DNA from: CAWJHE01 sp963842455 | GTDB taxonomy: Bacteria; Chloroflexota; Anaerolineae; Anaerolineales; UBA4823 | Assembly: GCA_963842455.1 (NCBI GenBank) | Contig: CAWJHE010000014.1 | Location: 186,001-250,000 of the forward strand | Reading direction: 5' to 3' | Length of the DNA stretch: 64,000 nt | In this document: positions 9,226 through 19,775 of the stretch, piece after piece | Layout: each line of letters opens with the position of its first letter | Numbering within the stretch: position 1 is the first letter of the stretch | The notes under the pieces: generated by a model | The model's input: only the letters and a program-made list of their open reading frames with translations | Told to the model about the DNA's origin: nothing | Databases searched by the model: none | Made by a program: the position numbers and the translations under genes

Positions 9226-9702
9226 ATGGTGAAGGAAAAACGAAGCGAAGATCCAGATTTGTTAACGATGTATGCTTGGAAACGCGAAAGCTCAGCCATT
9301 ACTGAAGTTTTTCACGATTTCAGGTACGCCGAACTGGCTGGAGAAGATTTTTCCCGATAAAATCTCAGAAATTTCATTTTATCTCATGCAAATTTTTACA
9401 AAGCTATCCTGTACAGAGCACGTTTGGAAGAGGCTTCTTTAGATTATGCTGACCTTTCATATTGTAATTTACAGGCAGCTCAACTGAATAGAGCAAATCT
9501 CAGGTTTGCAAAATTGCGTTCGGCAAACTTGGTCAGAGCCCATTTGGAAGAAGCCAATCTGATGCATGCTGATTTACGAGATGCCGATCTTTCATTTGCC
9601 GATTTAAGCAACGCCAACCTGAGCTATGCTAATCTCTATCATGCAATATTCAGACAAACCAAGCTGGATGGTGCGATCTTTAACTGGTGTGGTTTTGGAT
9701 GA
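9226..9702 (+). pseudogene. Pentapeptide-repeat protein interrupted by one in-frame stop
   Basis: From ATG 9226 a single frame runs to 9702 with only one stop, TAA at 9358-9360. Both sides carry A(D/N)LxX pentapeptides: YAELAGEDFSR before it and NLRNFILSHANFYKAILYRARL after it, then about 16 further repeats such as ADLSYCNLQAAQLNRANLRF. Such repeats fold as a right-handed quadrilateral beta-helix. Since the frame is kept across the stop, this is either a recent nonsense mutation or a base error. Function unknown; some relatives protect DNA gyrase, but nothing here shows that. Confidence 0.78.
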
Positions 9703-10215
9703 TGGCCAAAAGAAGAAGACAAAATAGACAAATCGCTGTAACGGGCTTTTAGATCGGACTCCACGGATCCGTGCAGCCTGAGTACAATGATGGCGCTGAA
9801 ATCCAGGTTACAGGACAATGGTTCAAGCCTCATCGTCACAATGCTTGCTTAACTCGGAGCGGCGAGGGTATGACCTGACCGCCAACCTGTGAGCCGAAAT
9901 CCGTTGCATGCCCACCTACGCCACCGGTCTTCCAATGAAGAGTCTTACGATTTTCTACTAATGGTTTGTTTTCGCCACTATCCCCGCTTGATTTACTGTA
10001 AAAAATCCCATAAATTACCCCCACCCCAAACAGCGTCCCTGTGAAACACAATCCTCTCCATACACATCACACTCGATGGTTTCATCGCTGGTCTCAACTG
10101 CGAGCTGGACTGGGCAACCCTATCGGCTGAGATGGATATCAGCCTGATACCGGCCATGATGGCGCAGGCGGTAGCAACCAGGTAACAAATTACTTCCACG
10201 GCATACAATAACCAC
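9703..10215. other. Region without a supported gene
   Basis: Only short overlapping frames are present. On the minus strand a frame from 10223 begins MFEWLLYAVEVICYLVATACAIMAG, which could be one membrane helix of a small protein following the Fe-S gene by an 8-base overlap, but it loses protein character after about 30 residues. I see no terminator and no repeat. Confidence 0.4.
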
Positions 10216-11193
10216 TCAAACAAGCGTCTCTACCAGTTTATTTTCAAAGCGAGCCTTGATCTTATGGTAATCAACATAACTGAAAGGGCAGTATTTGATG
10301 CATAGGGTGCAGCCATTATCATTGGAAAATGGCATGGCACACCTGGTGTGATCGATGAAGGCTGGACCACCATCCGCTAATGTTTTGGTTTGCAGGTAGA
10401 TTGCTCCTGCCGGACACTTCTCAATACAAATATTGCAATTCTGGCAATAATCCCGCACCCATTCGTGTGGATTCCCTTGGGCAAAAGGCAGATTTTCGAT
10501 ATCCGTGTAAACGGCTGCCAATCTCACGCGGGGGCCGTTGTTTTTCGTAATCAGTAGCCCATTCTTTCCCGAATATCCAAGACCAGCATCCATGGCAAGG
10601 GGGATATAGTTCACATCACCACCGACAGCTGGACCAGCATGGGCGTTATAACCTCTGTCACGCAAGAATGTCGCCACTTTGTTGACTATCACACCCACCT
10701 CATAATAGGTGCGAAAGACTTCGATAAAAGAAGGTATAGATGGGGCAAGTTTGATCTTGTCTCTATTCATTTCTATCGTAAATACCATCGCATTTTTATA
10801 CAGGATTTTGAAATCCCTGAAAATATACCTGGGATTGACTTGTGTGTAACCGATCTCTGAAATCCCCAAATCTTTCGCATAAGTTTCTACCGCTTTCAAA
10901 GTATCTGGATCAATTTCGCGCTTTCCGGTATATGGATTGTGTTTAATGCTACTGGCGCTTTTCGCCATCTCATAGACTGCTCCGATCAAGAGCCGGCCAA
11001 TATATCTCATCTGCCTGAAGCGCGCCATCAGGCTTCCATAATCCAGGATGACAAGCGGAACAATCCTGGGTTCTCTCGCTTCCGGGTGGCTTGCGATCGG
11101 TTGATCCTGCTTTCGTAGATAGGGCTCGATTGTCAAAAATCTGGGCGCCTTTTTGATTCTTTCAGAAAAAATGATTTTTTTCATTGTCATCAT
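10216..11193 (-). CDS. Reductive-dehalogenase/QueG-like 4Fe-4S double-cluster protein
   Basis: 325 residues. The C-terminal half has two ferredoxin-type motifs, YCQNCNICIEKCPAGAI (about 260-276) and a second set with CAMPF...CTLCIKYCPF. Before them is the block AGLGYSGKNGLLITKNNGPRVR, which in reductive dehalogenases and epoxyqueuosine reductase (QueG) lies around the corrinoid and the first cluster. There is no Tat signal, so it is cytoplasmic, unlike respiratory RdhA proteins. It may carry out a corrinoid- or flavin-linked reduction; the substrate is unknown. ATG codons at 11193, 11190 and 11184 are all possible starts. A TetR gene is divergently placed 200 bases away. Confidence 0.72.
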   Translation of the reverse strand: MMTMKKIIFSERIKKAPRFLTIEPYLRKQDQPIASHPEAREPRIVPLVILDYGSLMARFRQMRYIGRLLIGAVYEMAKSASSIKHNPYTGKREIDPDTLKAVETYAKDLGISEIGYTQVNPRYIFRDFKILYKNAMVFTIEMNRDKIKLAPSIPSFIEVFRTYYEVGVIVNKVATFLRDRGYNAHAGPAVGGDVNYIPLAMDAGLGYSGKNGLLITKNNGPRVRLAAVYTDIENLPFAQGNPHEWVRDYCQNCNICIEKCPAGAIYLQTKTLADGGPAFIDHTRCAMPFSNDNGCTLCIKYCPFSYVDYHKIKARFENKLVETLV

Positions 11194-11395
11194 CCAAATC
11201 CGTGTTCTCGCTCTCCGTATTCGAGCTGACTGGTAGAAATGTGGGAACGCTGGACCAGGTCCTTCCGTTGGTGTTTGGAATTTTTTCTATTATTGAATTG
11301 TTTCTCTCCAAGTACGCAAAGCTTTCGTTTTTGGAAATTCATCTAACATATGATAAAATGGTTCTACTTTTGGAAACTATTTTTTGGAGTTTAGC

Positions 11396-11760
11396 ATGCC
11401 TAAGATTCTCGCAGACGAACAAATCTTCAGCGCTGTAATGCAAGTGGTCTCGTCACGTGGTTATTCGGCTCAACCACGAAACAACTGGCGGATGCAGCCA
11501 ACATCAGTGAAGTGACATTGTTCCGAAAATACGGGAGCAAAGCCCAGCTTGTTAAACAGGCAATTTCGTTTATTCTGGAACAAACGGATTTCGCCACAGC
11601 AGCCAGATACACTGGAAATATTGAAACAGATTTACTTAGCATCGTACAGGCTTACCAGGAGTCAGCTGTCAAGCATGGCCTCTTCTTCGCGACCTTGTTT
11701 TCGGAAGTATCGCGCCATCCGAGTAGTGATTCGATGAAGACTGCGGATCATTTTCCATGA
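11396..11760 (+). CDS. TetR-family regulator, frameshifted and C-terminally short
   Basis: The start MPKILADEQIFSAVMQVVSSRGY has GGAG 7 bases upstream. A one-base shift near 11468-11474 is needed to reach the helix-turn-helix TTKQLADAANISEVTLFRKYGSK, followed by the ligand-domain start QLVKQAISFILEQTDFA. The frame ends at 11760, giving only about 120 residues where TetR proteins are near 190-200. The end coincides with a 35-base direct repeat (11746-11780), so the 3' part may have been lost in a rearrangement. It is divergent from the Fe-S protein gene and was probably its regulator. Confidence 0.72.
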
Positions 11761-11836
11761 CCCACGAAGTGCGCTGAGCTAATTTGAAAGTCTGTTGCAT
11801 AGATCATTTTGCATGACCCGCGAATTGCGATGAGCT
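11746..11836. repeat. Pair of imperfect 35-bp direct repeats
   Basis: Copies at 11746-11780 and 11802-11836 start GATCATTTT(C/G)CATGACCC and end GAGCT, with about four mismatches and a start-to-start distance of 56 bases. The first copy overlaps the truncated end of the TetR gene. Confidence 0.7.
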
Positions 11837-11849
11837 TTTCGATGCATTC

Positions 11850-12531
11850 CTATGGCTTGTTAACGCTTGCCAGCACGATATCCACGGGAAGAGCGTACAT
11901 GCTCATTTCAACGATGTCTGTTACCAAGAAACCGGCTTCTGCTAAGGCTCTCTGTGTGTGGATGGGGCGGCAATCAATCAACTTTGGAAATCTTGCGTGC
12001 GCCCAATTGTACAAGCTCACCATCAGATTGCTCTCTTGCCTGATTCCCATGGCGACGACGCAAATTCGGCCATCAGGCGCCAGGACTCTGTGGCATTCTG
12101 CTAAGACGATCGGGGATTTCTGGGGTGTCGAACAATTCCAGGGTAAAGCTCATAAATATGGCATGCATGCTGTTTTCAGGGTAAGGAAGGGCAACCGCAT
12201 CTGCGCAGACCAGGTCGACACGCTGCGACAAGCCTGCTTTCGCCACCTTTGTTTTTGCCACGCCAGCCATTCCCTCAGAGAGGTCCACCCCATAGACCTT
12301 GCCAGCATGACCAACAGCCTGAGCCAACGGCAGGAGACACTGGCCTGTGCCAAATCCGATCTCAAGCACCTGCTCGCCGCTCTTGACCTTGAGTTTTCGC
12401 AGGCCTACTTCTTTATATTTTTGCTCTGCATTCCCTGCGAAAATATCGTACCAACCGCTCAACTTGTCGTAGTTGGCTTTGACATCTGCTCTGGTGCTGG
12501 TAGCTTGACTTGGGGGGTTGACTTTGCTCAT
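11850..12531 (-). CDS. Class I SAM-dependent methyltransferase (UbiE/Methyltransf_11 type), one frameshift
   Basis: About 226 residues once a shift near 12112-12117 (in a CCCC run) is allowed. The SAM-binding motif I is VLEIGFGTGQCLLPLAQ, the acidic motif II is VYGVDLSEGM, and motif III DAVALPYPENSMHAIFMSF follows. After the shift the expected VLAECHRVLAPDGRICVVAMG continues to the stop at 11850. The N-terminal YDKLSGWYDIFAG is typical of UbiE-like small-molecule C-methyltransferases, although quinone specificity is not shown. It converges on the TetR gene across the direct repeats. Confidence 0.82.
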
Positions 12532-12627
12532 GGATTCTTTTGGTTCATAGCGATTTTCTGCCGCCTCAACGTTTCCTAATTCAATTGAGGTTCACCCGAC
12601 CTACATTGCAATTCAGGCGGCATATCC

Positions 12628-13329
12628 TTATGGCTTTGCGAATTTAGAAGATAGCTTTCCAGCGAAATTGAATCCATTGTCATCCAGACCTTTGTATTCT
12701 ATCTCCACTCTACCGCCTATAAAATTCCTGTCAGGTAAACCGATCACATCGTATACCCCATTGATCCAATGTTTATCATCGATAGAGCTATTACCATCTA
12801 TACGAATTTCCACATCCCACTCGCAGCGCCCATTACACCACGCATAACCTTCGATATCATAATATACGATGTTCATCCAGGTGATTGTCGCTCCAACTCC
12901 CTGAGATTCTGTAAAAGTCACAGCATAGGAATACACACAGGCAGGTGGCGTCCCTTTTAAAGTGCAGGGAATTGATTCTGGTATCGATGCAACCACTTTA
13001 GCCGGTCCACTTGGGGTTGGAGTGCTGGTTAATGTGATTGTACTTGTGGGGCTGGCAGTGTATGTAGGGCTGGCAGTTTTTGTCTTGGTTGGAATGGTTG
13101 TAAGAGTTGGTCTTAGTGTTTTGGTAACGGTTGACGTCGGCGTGTTTATAGTAGAAGGACTTAAAGTTGAAGTTTGAACAGAGGTCTGCGTGACTGCAGG
13201 GTTCGGTGTAGCCTTGGATGCTGGGGGAGAGCAGGCGCTCAACAGTAAAATTAAGGGTACGAATAATAAAGAATTAAGCCACTCAAATTTTCTAAATTCA
13301 AGAATTGTCGAATCTGCATTCTTATTCAT
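12628..13329 (-). CDS. Lipoprotein with Ser/Thr-rich linker, unknown function
   Basis: 233 residues from ATG 13329, chosen because GAGGT lies 5 bases upstream; an ATG at 13371 is less likely. The signal peptide LLFVPLILLLSACS gives a lipobox with Cys about 33. A 70-residue linker rich in Ser, Thr and Pro follows. The C-terminal 125 residues form a compact beta-rich domain with paired cysteines (PCTLKGTPPACVY, WCNGRCEW). It lies next to the Asp-box gene cluster but on the other strand. No family recognised. Confidence 0.7.
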   Translation of the reverse strand: MNKNADSTILEFRKFEWLNSLLFVPLILLLSACSPPASKATPNPAVTQTSVQTSTLSPSTINTPTSTVTKTLRPTLTTIPTKTKTASPTYTASPTSTITLTSTPTPSGPAKVVASIPESIPCTLKGTPPACVYSYAVTFTESQGVGATITWMNIVYYDIEGYAWCNGRCEWDVEIRIDGNSSIDDKHWINGVYDVIGLPDRNFIGGRVEIEYKGLDDNGFNFAGKLSSKFAKP

Positions 13330-13529
13330 ATCTACCTCAGAGTCGTTCCGGTGAAAAGGTCGGGACTTCATTCATTATTATACACAGGATTTTCCGACCT
13401 GACACGGAGCCCATTTCTCTGCAAAGATTCCATGACATAGGCTAGAATGATTGAATTAGCAATGGGCAGGTCATCCCAGGTGCTGATCAACAGTGACAAT
13501 CTGCACACACCTAAAGGGACGAACCTAAC

Positions 13530-13558
13530 TTGACAGAAACTCTCCTTCCTGACACAAT
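13530..13558 (+). promoter_or_regulatory. Promoter of the first Asp-box gene (TTGACA-17-CACAAT)
   Basis: TTGACA at 13530-13535 and CACAAT at 13553-13558, spaced 17 bases, upstream of the ATG at 13594. The same arrangement, with a shared C(C/T)T-rich spacer ending in TGA, recurs at 19655-19683. Confidence 0.72.
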
Positions 13559-13593
13559 GGCGAAAACCCTTAGTGGGAAAAAGGAGAATCATT

Positions 13594-15562
13594 ATGATGT
13601 CACGGACAACGACACCACTGAAAGCATTGTTAATCACCCTAATCGCTTTGTTATTAACCAACTCAATCCACCCGGCATCGGCCGGCGTCAGCATCTGGAC
13701 CAGCCAGGGACCTGAAGGCGGAGATATCAATGTTCTGGCGATTGATCCGCTTTCACCAGACATCCTGTATGCAGGGACCTCCAGTGGCAGCATATACAAA
13801 AGCACGAACGGCGGGTCGAGCTGGCATCTGGCAAGCATGGATTTGTATGGTTTTCTGATCAGTGCGCTGGAAATCGATCCAAACACGCCTGATACGCTTT
13901 ACGCTGGGACAACGGACGATGTGTTCAAGAGCACCGACGGCGGCGTAAACTGGAACCCAACCCATACCAACCAAGCGAATGACAGCATTTTTTCCATCGC
14001 CATCGACTCTACCAAGCCGGAGACCCTTTACGCTGGGACTTGGTCCGGCGTTTTAAAGAGTACGGACGGCGGCGATAATTGGAGCTTCTTCAATAATGGG
14101 TTGTCACCCGTATTTGTTATAAACAAATTGGTGATCGATCCTGCGAACCCGGAAACGCTTTACGCCGGAACATCGCCCAATGGGGTCTTCAAGAGCACAG
14201 ATGGAGGCGAGAATTGGAGCCCGGCTAACACTGGCATGACCCCGGGCGAAACCGATGTCTTCGCCCTGGTAATCGACCCGGCTAACCCAACCACGCTGTA
14301 TGCAGGAACTTACTACAATGGCGTCTTCAAGAGCACAAACGGCGGCGCAAGCTGGACTGCAGCCAATACCGGTCTGATTGCTGTTGATATTCGCCTTCGC
14401 ACCCTGGCAATTGATCCAGATAACCCCGAAATCTTGTACGCAGGGACATTCTCGGCAGGCATATTCAAAAGCACGGACGGCGCCGCCAATTGGAGCCCGG
14501 CCAGCATTGGCTTGCCCGACGATTCGATATACGCGCTGGAAATTGACCCGGCTAACACAGCCACACTGTATGCAGGAACACTCAAACAAGGTGTGTTCAA
14601 AAGTACAGATGGGGGTGGAAGTTGGAGTGCAGCCAATACCGGGTTGTACTGAAACCATGGTGTTTGCACTAAAGGCGGATCCGCTTACGCCCGGCGTGCT
14701 ATACGCGGGGACCTTTGCGCTGGGCGTGCAGAAAAGCAGCGATGGCGGTTTAAGCTGGTACCCAGCCACTGATGGTCTGAAGGTTGGATTTATTAATTCT
14801 CTGGCGATCAATCCGCTCACACCAGAAACCTTGTATGCCGGCACATCCTCCACAGGCGTGTTTAAAAGCACGGATGGCGGCGGAAGCTGGAACCCGGCCA
14901 ACACAGGCTTACCCGATTCCGAAGTTTATGCCCTGGTAATCGACCCGTTAACACCGGATACGCTCTATGCAGGAACAGGCGGCGACGGATTATTCAAGAG
15001 CACGGATGGCGGCGCGAGCTGGAACGCCAGCAATGTTGGTTTACTTTCATATGAGATATGGAGTTTGGCAATTGACCCGGCGACGCCGAGCACCCTCTAT
15101 GCGGGGACATCCGAAGGTTTATACAAGAGCACAAATGGCGGTGCAAACTGGAATGAGGTCTCCAGTGATTTGAGTGAAAAATCCATTGAAGCCGTGGCAA
15201 TCGACACACAAACGCCAGGCACCCTTTTCGTTGGGACCTTACTCAATGGTATTTACAAAAGCACGGATGGCGGTGCAAGTTGGAACCAAGCCGGCGATTT
15301 GCTCTATATCTCCTCCCTGGTGGTTGATCCGGCGACGCCGACTAACCTATACGCAGGCATCTATGACGGCGGTGTGTACAAAAGCACAGATGGCGGCGCG
15401 AGTTGGCACGCATTTGACGCTGGTTTGACTTGTCCCAATGTTAATGCCCTGGCCATTGATCCATTTAATCCAAGCAACCTGTTTGCCGGCACGTACGGCG
15501 GCGGGGTATTCACCATTCAGCAGCTTGCCTATCAGGTTAACCTGCCCTTGATCCTGCAGTGA
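13594..15562 (+). CDS. Secreted Asp-box (BNR/VPS10-like) beta-propeller protein 1, one frameshift
   Basis: A signal peptide (LLITLIALLLTNSIHPASA) is followed by about 13 repeats of roughly 45 residues. Each has the frame DPxxPxTLYAGTxxxGVFKSTDGGxSWxxxNxGL; STDGGxSW is the Asp-box motif (SxDxGxTW) of sialidase- and sortilin-type propellers. RBS AAGGAG precedes the ATG at 13594 by 7 bases. The frame shifts near 14645-14650 and the repeat pattern continues without loss to 15562. The last repeat is degenerate and ends with a hydrophobic tail, VNLPLILQ. Asp-boxes are structural, so the ligand or activity is unknown; surface binding is inferred. Confidence 0.85.
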
Positions 15563-15587
15563 TCTATTTGTAAGGAGAATCATCAAC

Positions 15588-18498
15588 ATGTCATGGACAA
15601 CGAAACCGCTAAAAGCATTGCTCGCTATCCTGCTCGTTTTTGCCTGGATCAATCCCACCAGTCCGGCGTCTGCCGAAGCAGATTCCTGGACCAGATACGG
15701 TCCGGGTAGCGGCAGCATTTCCAGCATTGTGGTTGACCCGCTTACACCCACCACTGTATATGCTGGGGCAATTGGGGGCGTTTTTAAGAGCACCGATGGC
15801 GGGGATAGCTGGAGTCTTGCCAGCATGGATTTGTACGGCCGCAGCATCTACTCGCTTGCAATCGACCCGCTAACGCCCGAGACGCTTTATGCCGGCTCTG
15901 ATTTTGTTGAAGTTTACAAAAGCACCGACGGTGGGGCAAGCTGGAACCCAACCGGCGATGGGATAACACAGAAAGTATACGCACTAGCAGTCGACCCGCT
16001 AACGCCAACCACCCTATACGCCGGGACGTGGGAACATGGTATCTTCAAAAGCACAAATGGCGGTGAAAGTTGGATTAGAGTTCAAGTCTAGCCTCGATGT
16101 TAGACACCTGGCAATTGATCCGATATCACCAAACATCATTTACGCCGGGACTTATGAATACGGTGGGTTATTCAAGAGCACAGACAGTGGTGAGACCTGG
16201 AGCATTATCAGCGCTGGTGTAGGCACCGGGGTTGTGACCACACTGGCTATCGATCCAAAAACACCCAGCACCATTTATGTTGGCTTGGTTGATGGTTTAT
16301 ATAAAAGCATCGACGGCGGCGCAAGCTGGACCGCAGTCAATAACAGCTTAATTCTAGATTCAGTAGACAACTTGTTGATTGATCCGATCACGCCAGACAT
16401 TCTTTACACAGCGAACGGTTCAGGTATACTCAAGAGCACTGACGGCGGCATGAGCTGGGAACTGGCGAGCGTCGGCTCATACATATTCAAGGTGAGAACC
16501 CTAGCTATAGACCCAGCTACACCGGATACCCTGTACGCTGGAACAAAAGACGGCAGCGTATACAAGAGTACGGACAGCGGAGAGAGTTGGCGCCCCGCCA
16601 GACCTGTAGGGGCTGGGGTTAACGTCTGGACCAGACATGGTCCAGATGGCGGAAACATTCTCAGCATAGCCATCAACCCGTTTACACCCGATATCCTCTA
16701 TGCAGGCACGAGCAATGGCGATCTATTCAAGAGTTTCAATGGCGGTGAAAGCTGGAGCCTGGCTAGCACAGACTTACCTGGTCAACGAATTAATTTTGTG
16801 ACAATAGACCCAGTAAATCCGGATACGTTGTATGTCGACTGCGATTTTGACATGTGCAAGAGCACAGACGGCGGAATGCACTGGAGTGGTATCAGCGCTG
16901 GCATTAACTCTTCCGATGTCCTCGCCCTGGCCATCCATCCGGACAAGCCAGAGATTGTTTATGCTGGAATAAAAGGTAGCGGTGTGTTCAAGAGCACAAA
17001 CGGCGGCGAGAGTTGGAACTTTGTCTACAATGTTTTTTTCCCGAACGAAAAAGAAATCCTTACCCTGGTAATCGATCCGACTTCACCAGATACAATTTAC
17101 GTCGGTATCGAAGGCAATGGTGTGATGAAGAGTACAAACGGCGGCGAATCCTGGGTCTATGCAGATTTTGGCCTTCTTGGTGGAGACGTAACCAGTATTG
17201 TTATCAATCCAGCCATACCGGAAACCATTTTCGCAGCAGCTAATAATAAGGTATATAAAAGTACAAATGGGGGAAGAAACTGGAGCCTGGCTAATGTTGG
17301 TTTGACCCAAACCTATGTATACACCCTTGCCATTGACCCTGACATGCCAGATACTCTGTATGCTGGCACATACAAAGGTGTATACAAAAGCACGAACGGA
17401 GGGGAAAGCTGGAGCCTGTCGAGCCCTGATCTGGCACAAACCAGGATAAATACCCTGGTTATCGACCCGACTAAGCCGGGCACACTTTACGCTGGCGCCG
17501 AAGGCCGCGGCGTTTTAAAAAGCGCTGATTCCGGAGAAACATGGACCTCAATCAATAAAGGCTTGTTCGCTGCCAGTATTCTTTCCCTGGCAACCGATCC
17601 GATCACTTCGAACACGGTTTACGCGGGAACTTATCATAATGGGGTCTTTAAGAGCACGGACGGCGGTAAGAACTGGAACACAACAAAAAGCATCCTGAGC
17701 GATCTACCCATCCACTCTCTGGCGATAGATCCGATAACCCCAGATACACTCTACGCTGGCACACACAGTAACGGCATATTCAAGAGCACGGACGGCGGTG
17801 AGAGTTGGAATCCGGTCAATAATGGTTTAAACCCGGATTTATATGCTATCACAGTTACTGCCCTGGTTATTCACCCAACGCAGCCAAGCACCCTCTATGC
17901 AGCAACACACAAAGGCTTATACAAGAGCATCGATGGTGGAGAAAACTGGAGCCTTTTAACTATCTCTCCCGATTCTCTGGTCATTGACCCAAAATCGCCG
18001 GACACGCTCTATGCTGAGACCTATTATGGCATGGTCAAGAGCACGGATGGCGGTGCAAGCTGGAGCCAGATAAATAACGGCTTAGGGCTCCATAACCTTG
18101 TTATCGTCACCATTGCCATCGACCCTGTCAATACTGACACCCTTTATGTTGGTACCAATATCTATGGGGTGTTCAAAAGCACGGACGGCGGCGCAAGCTG
18201 GAATCAGGTTAACTTAGGTTTAATTAGCTTAATAATAAATGCACTGGCTGTTGACCCGCAAACTCCTGACACTCTTTACGTGGGTGCAGGTCCTTTTTCT
18301 TATAGCGGCTTGTTTAAAAGCACGGACGGCGGTATGAGCTGGTTTACATTTGACGCCGGTTTGACTCAACCTAAAGTAAACACCCTGGCTATCGATCCCC
18401 TCAACCCAAGCAGCCTGTATGTCGGCACGGACGGCGGTGGGGTATATACCAACCAACATCATGCTTATCAAATTTCCCTGCCGCTCATCTGGCATTGA
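15588..18498 (+). CDS. Secreted Asp-box beta-propeller protein 2, double-length, one frameshift
   Basis: Same family as its neighbours. The leader (LLAILLVFAWINPTSPASA) starts at an ATG with TAAGGAG 10 bases upstream. About 20 repeats follow to the tail ISLPLIWH at 18498. A one-base shift near 16075-16090 joins the two frames. In the middle, at about 16615, a second copy of the mature N-terminus appears (GVNVWTRHGPDGG), followed again by the DLPG/SLASTDL-type second repeat, as though two full genes had fused after the second lost its leader. That fits unequal recombination between tandem copies. The two propeller units may act as a bivalent surface protein; this is inference. Confidence 0.84.
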
Positions 18499-18523
18499 TC
18501 CATTTGTAAGGAGAATCATCAAC

Positions 18524-19576
18524 ATGCCACACACAACAGCATTACCCAAAATATTTCCTATCATCATTCTGGTATGCCTGGTGGGTGGACTGGCCAGTCC
18601 AGCCAGGTCAGCCACTTCTGGCGATTACCAGTGGACGCAAATAGGGCTTGAGGAAAAGTCGATTTTATCCTTGACGTTAGATTCCGCCGCGCCCAACACC
18701 CTTTACGCAGGATTATTCGACGGCGGTCTGTACAAAAGCACAGACGGAGGCGTAAACTGGAATAAGCTCATCAATGGTTTAACAGCCAAAAACATCTTTA
18801 AACTGGTAATTGACCCAGTTTCACCCAATATACTCTACGCGGCGACAAGCAAAGGCGTATTCAAAAGCACGGATAGCGGTGAGAATTGGATCCTGGCCAA
18901 CAATGGCATCACCAGCACTTATGTAGCGACCCTCGTAATTGACCCGTTGACGCCCAATACCCTCTATGCGGCAGCCTCCACCGCTGGTTTGTTTAAAAGC
19001 ACCAATGGCGGCGAAAATTGGAGCTTATCTAACAACGGCTTGGTTGGTTTGGATGTTACTCGTTTAGCAATCAACCCTGTAGATCCGGATGTCTTGTATG
19101 TGGGAACATCCAACCACGGTGTCTTTAAAAGCACAGACAGTGGAGCTCATTGGGTTGCAATGAATAGCGGTCTCCCGACCATAAATTTATCTGTCTCGAC
19201 TCTGGCTATTGACCCTGCTACACCCAACACAATCTACACAAGCATAAATCCCGGCGGTGTGTTCAAAAGCATCGATGGCGGGGTCAATTGGAACCTATCC
19301 ACCACCGGTATTCCTTATGATGTAGGCGCTTTTTTGATAGATCCGCAAAATCCTGCCACGCTTTACGCCGGGAAAACGGGCGACGGTGTGTACAGGAGCA
19401 CAGATGGCGGCGCAAGTTGGAGCGCGTTTAACGATGGGCTGACTACGCCTAATGTAGAATGCCTGGTCATCCATCCAACGAACCACTTCCCTCTGTATGC
19501 CGGTACATACGCGGAAGGCCTATTTGTTTTCCAGGAGATTGTTTATCGAGTCAACCTGCCCTTGATCCTGCGCTAG
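18524..19576 (+). CDS. Secreted Asp-box beta-propeller protein 3
   Basis: 350 residues, intact. The leader is LPKIFPIIILVCLVGGLASPARSA, then seven or eight Asp-box repeats, enough for one propeller, and the tail VNLPLILR. The ATG at 18524 is used because it carries the same TAAGGAGAATCATCAAC leader as the previous gene, 25 bases after that gene's stop. That stop-to-start spacer is nearly identical to the one at 15563-15587, so the spacer was copied with the genes and translation is probably from one long message started at 13530. Confidence 0.85.
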   Translation: MPHTTALPKIFPIIILVCLVGGLASPARSATSGDYQWTQIGLEEKSILSLTLDSAAPNTLYAGLFDGGLYKSTDGGVNWNKLINGLTAKNIFKLVIDPVSPNILYAATSKGVFKSTDSGENWILANNGITSTYVATLVIDPLTPNTLYAAASTAGLFKSTNGGENWSLSNNGLVGLDVTRLAINPVDPDVLYVGTSNHGVFKSTDSGAHWVAMNSGLPTINLSVSTLAIDPATPNTIYTSINPGGVFKSIDGGVNWNLSTTGIPYDVGAFLIDPQNPATLYAGKTGDGVYRSTDGGASWSAFNDGLTTPNVECLVIHPTNHFPLYAGTYAEGLFVFQEIVYRVNLPLILR

Positions 19577-19579
19577 ATT

Positions 19580-19618
19580 AGGATGTAGAGACGCCCTGGT
19601 GGGGCGTCTCTACATCCT
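19580..19618. repeat. 39-bp palindrome of the GTAGAGACGCCC type
   Basis: Perfect 17-bp arms (aggatgtagagacgccc and its complement) around a 5-base loop, directly after the third propeller gene. It lacks a T-run, so it is better seen as a palindromic repeat that may also slow transcription. Similar GTAGAGACG palindromes are common repeats in cyanobacteria (general knowledge). Confidence 0.85.
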
Positions 19619-19654
19619 TACAGAATTGTCGACATCCCCACCCTCCCCCACGGC

Positions 19655-19683
19655 TTGACATTTCCTCCCCTTGCTGACACAAT
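19655..19683 (+). promoter_or_regulatory. Promoter of the fourth Asp-box gene (TTGACA-17-CACAAT)
   Basis: TTGACA at 19655-19660 and CACAAT at 19678-19683 with a 17-base spacer. Spacer and -10 (TGACACAAT) match the promoter at 13530, indicating co-duplicated regulation. The gene starts 93 bases downstream. Confidence 0.72.
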
Positions 19684-19775
19684 CAACGAAACAAAAACCC
19701 TCTCCAGGGGATCAAGGGCGGCGCATATAGCCTGCCTGACAACACGCACCACCCGAAAAAAGAGGAAAATCAAAA

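Noticed and set aside
10216..11193. Calling the Fe-S protein a respiratory reductive dehalogenase (RdhA)
   Set aside because: No Tat signal, no membrane-anchor RdhB gene beside it, and similarity to QueG-like proteins is equally good.
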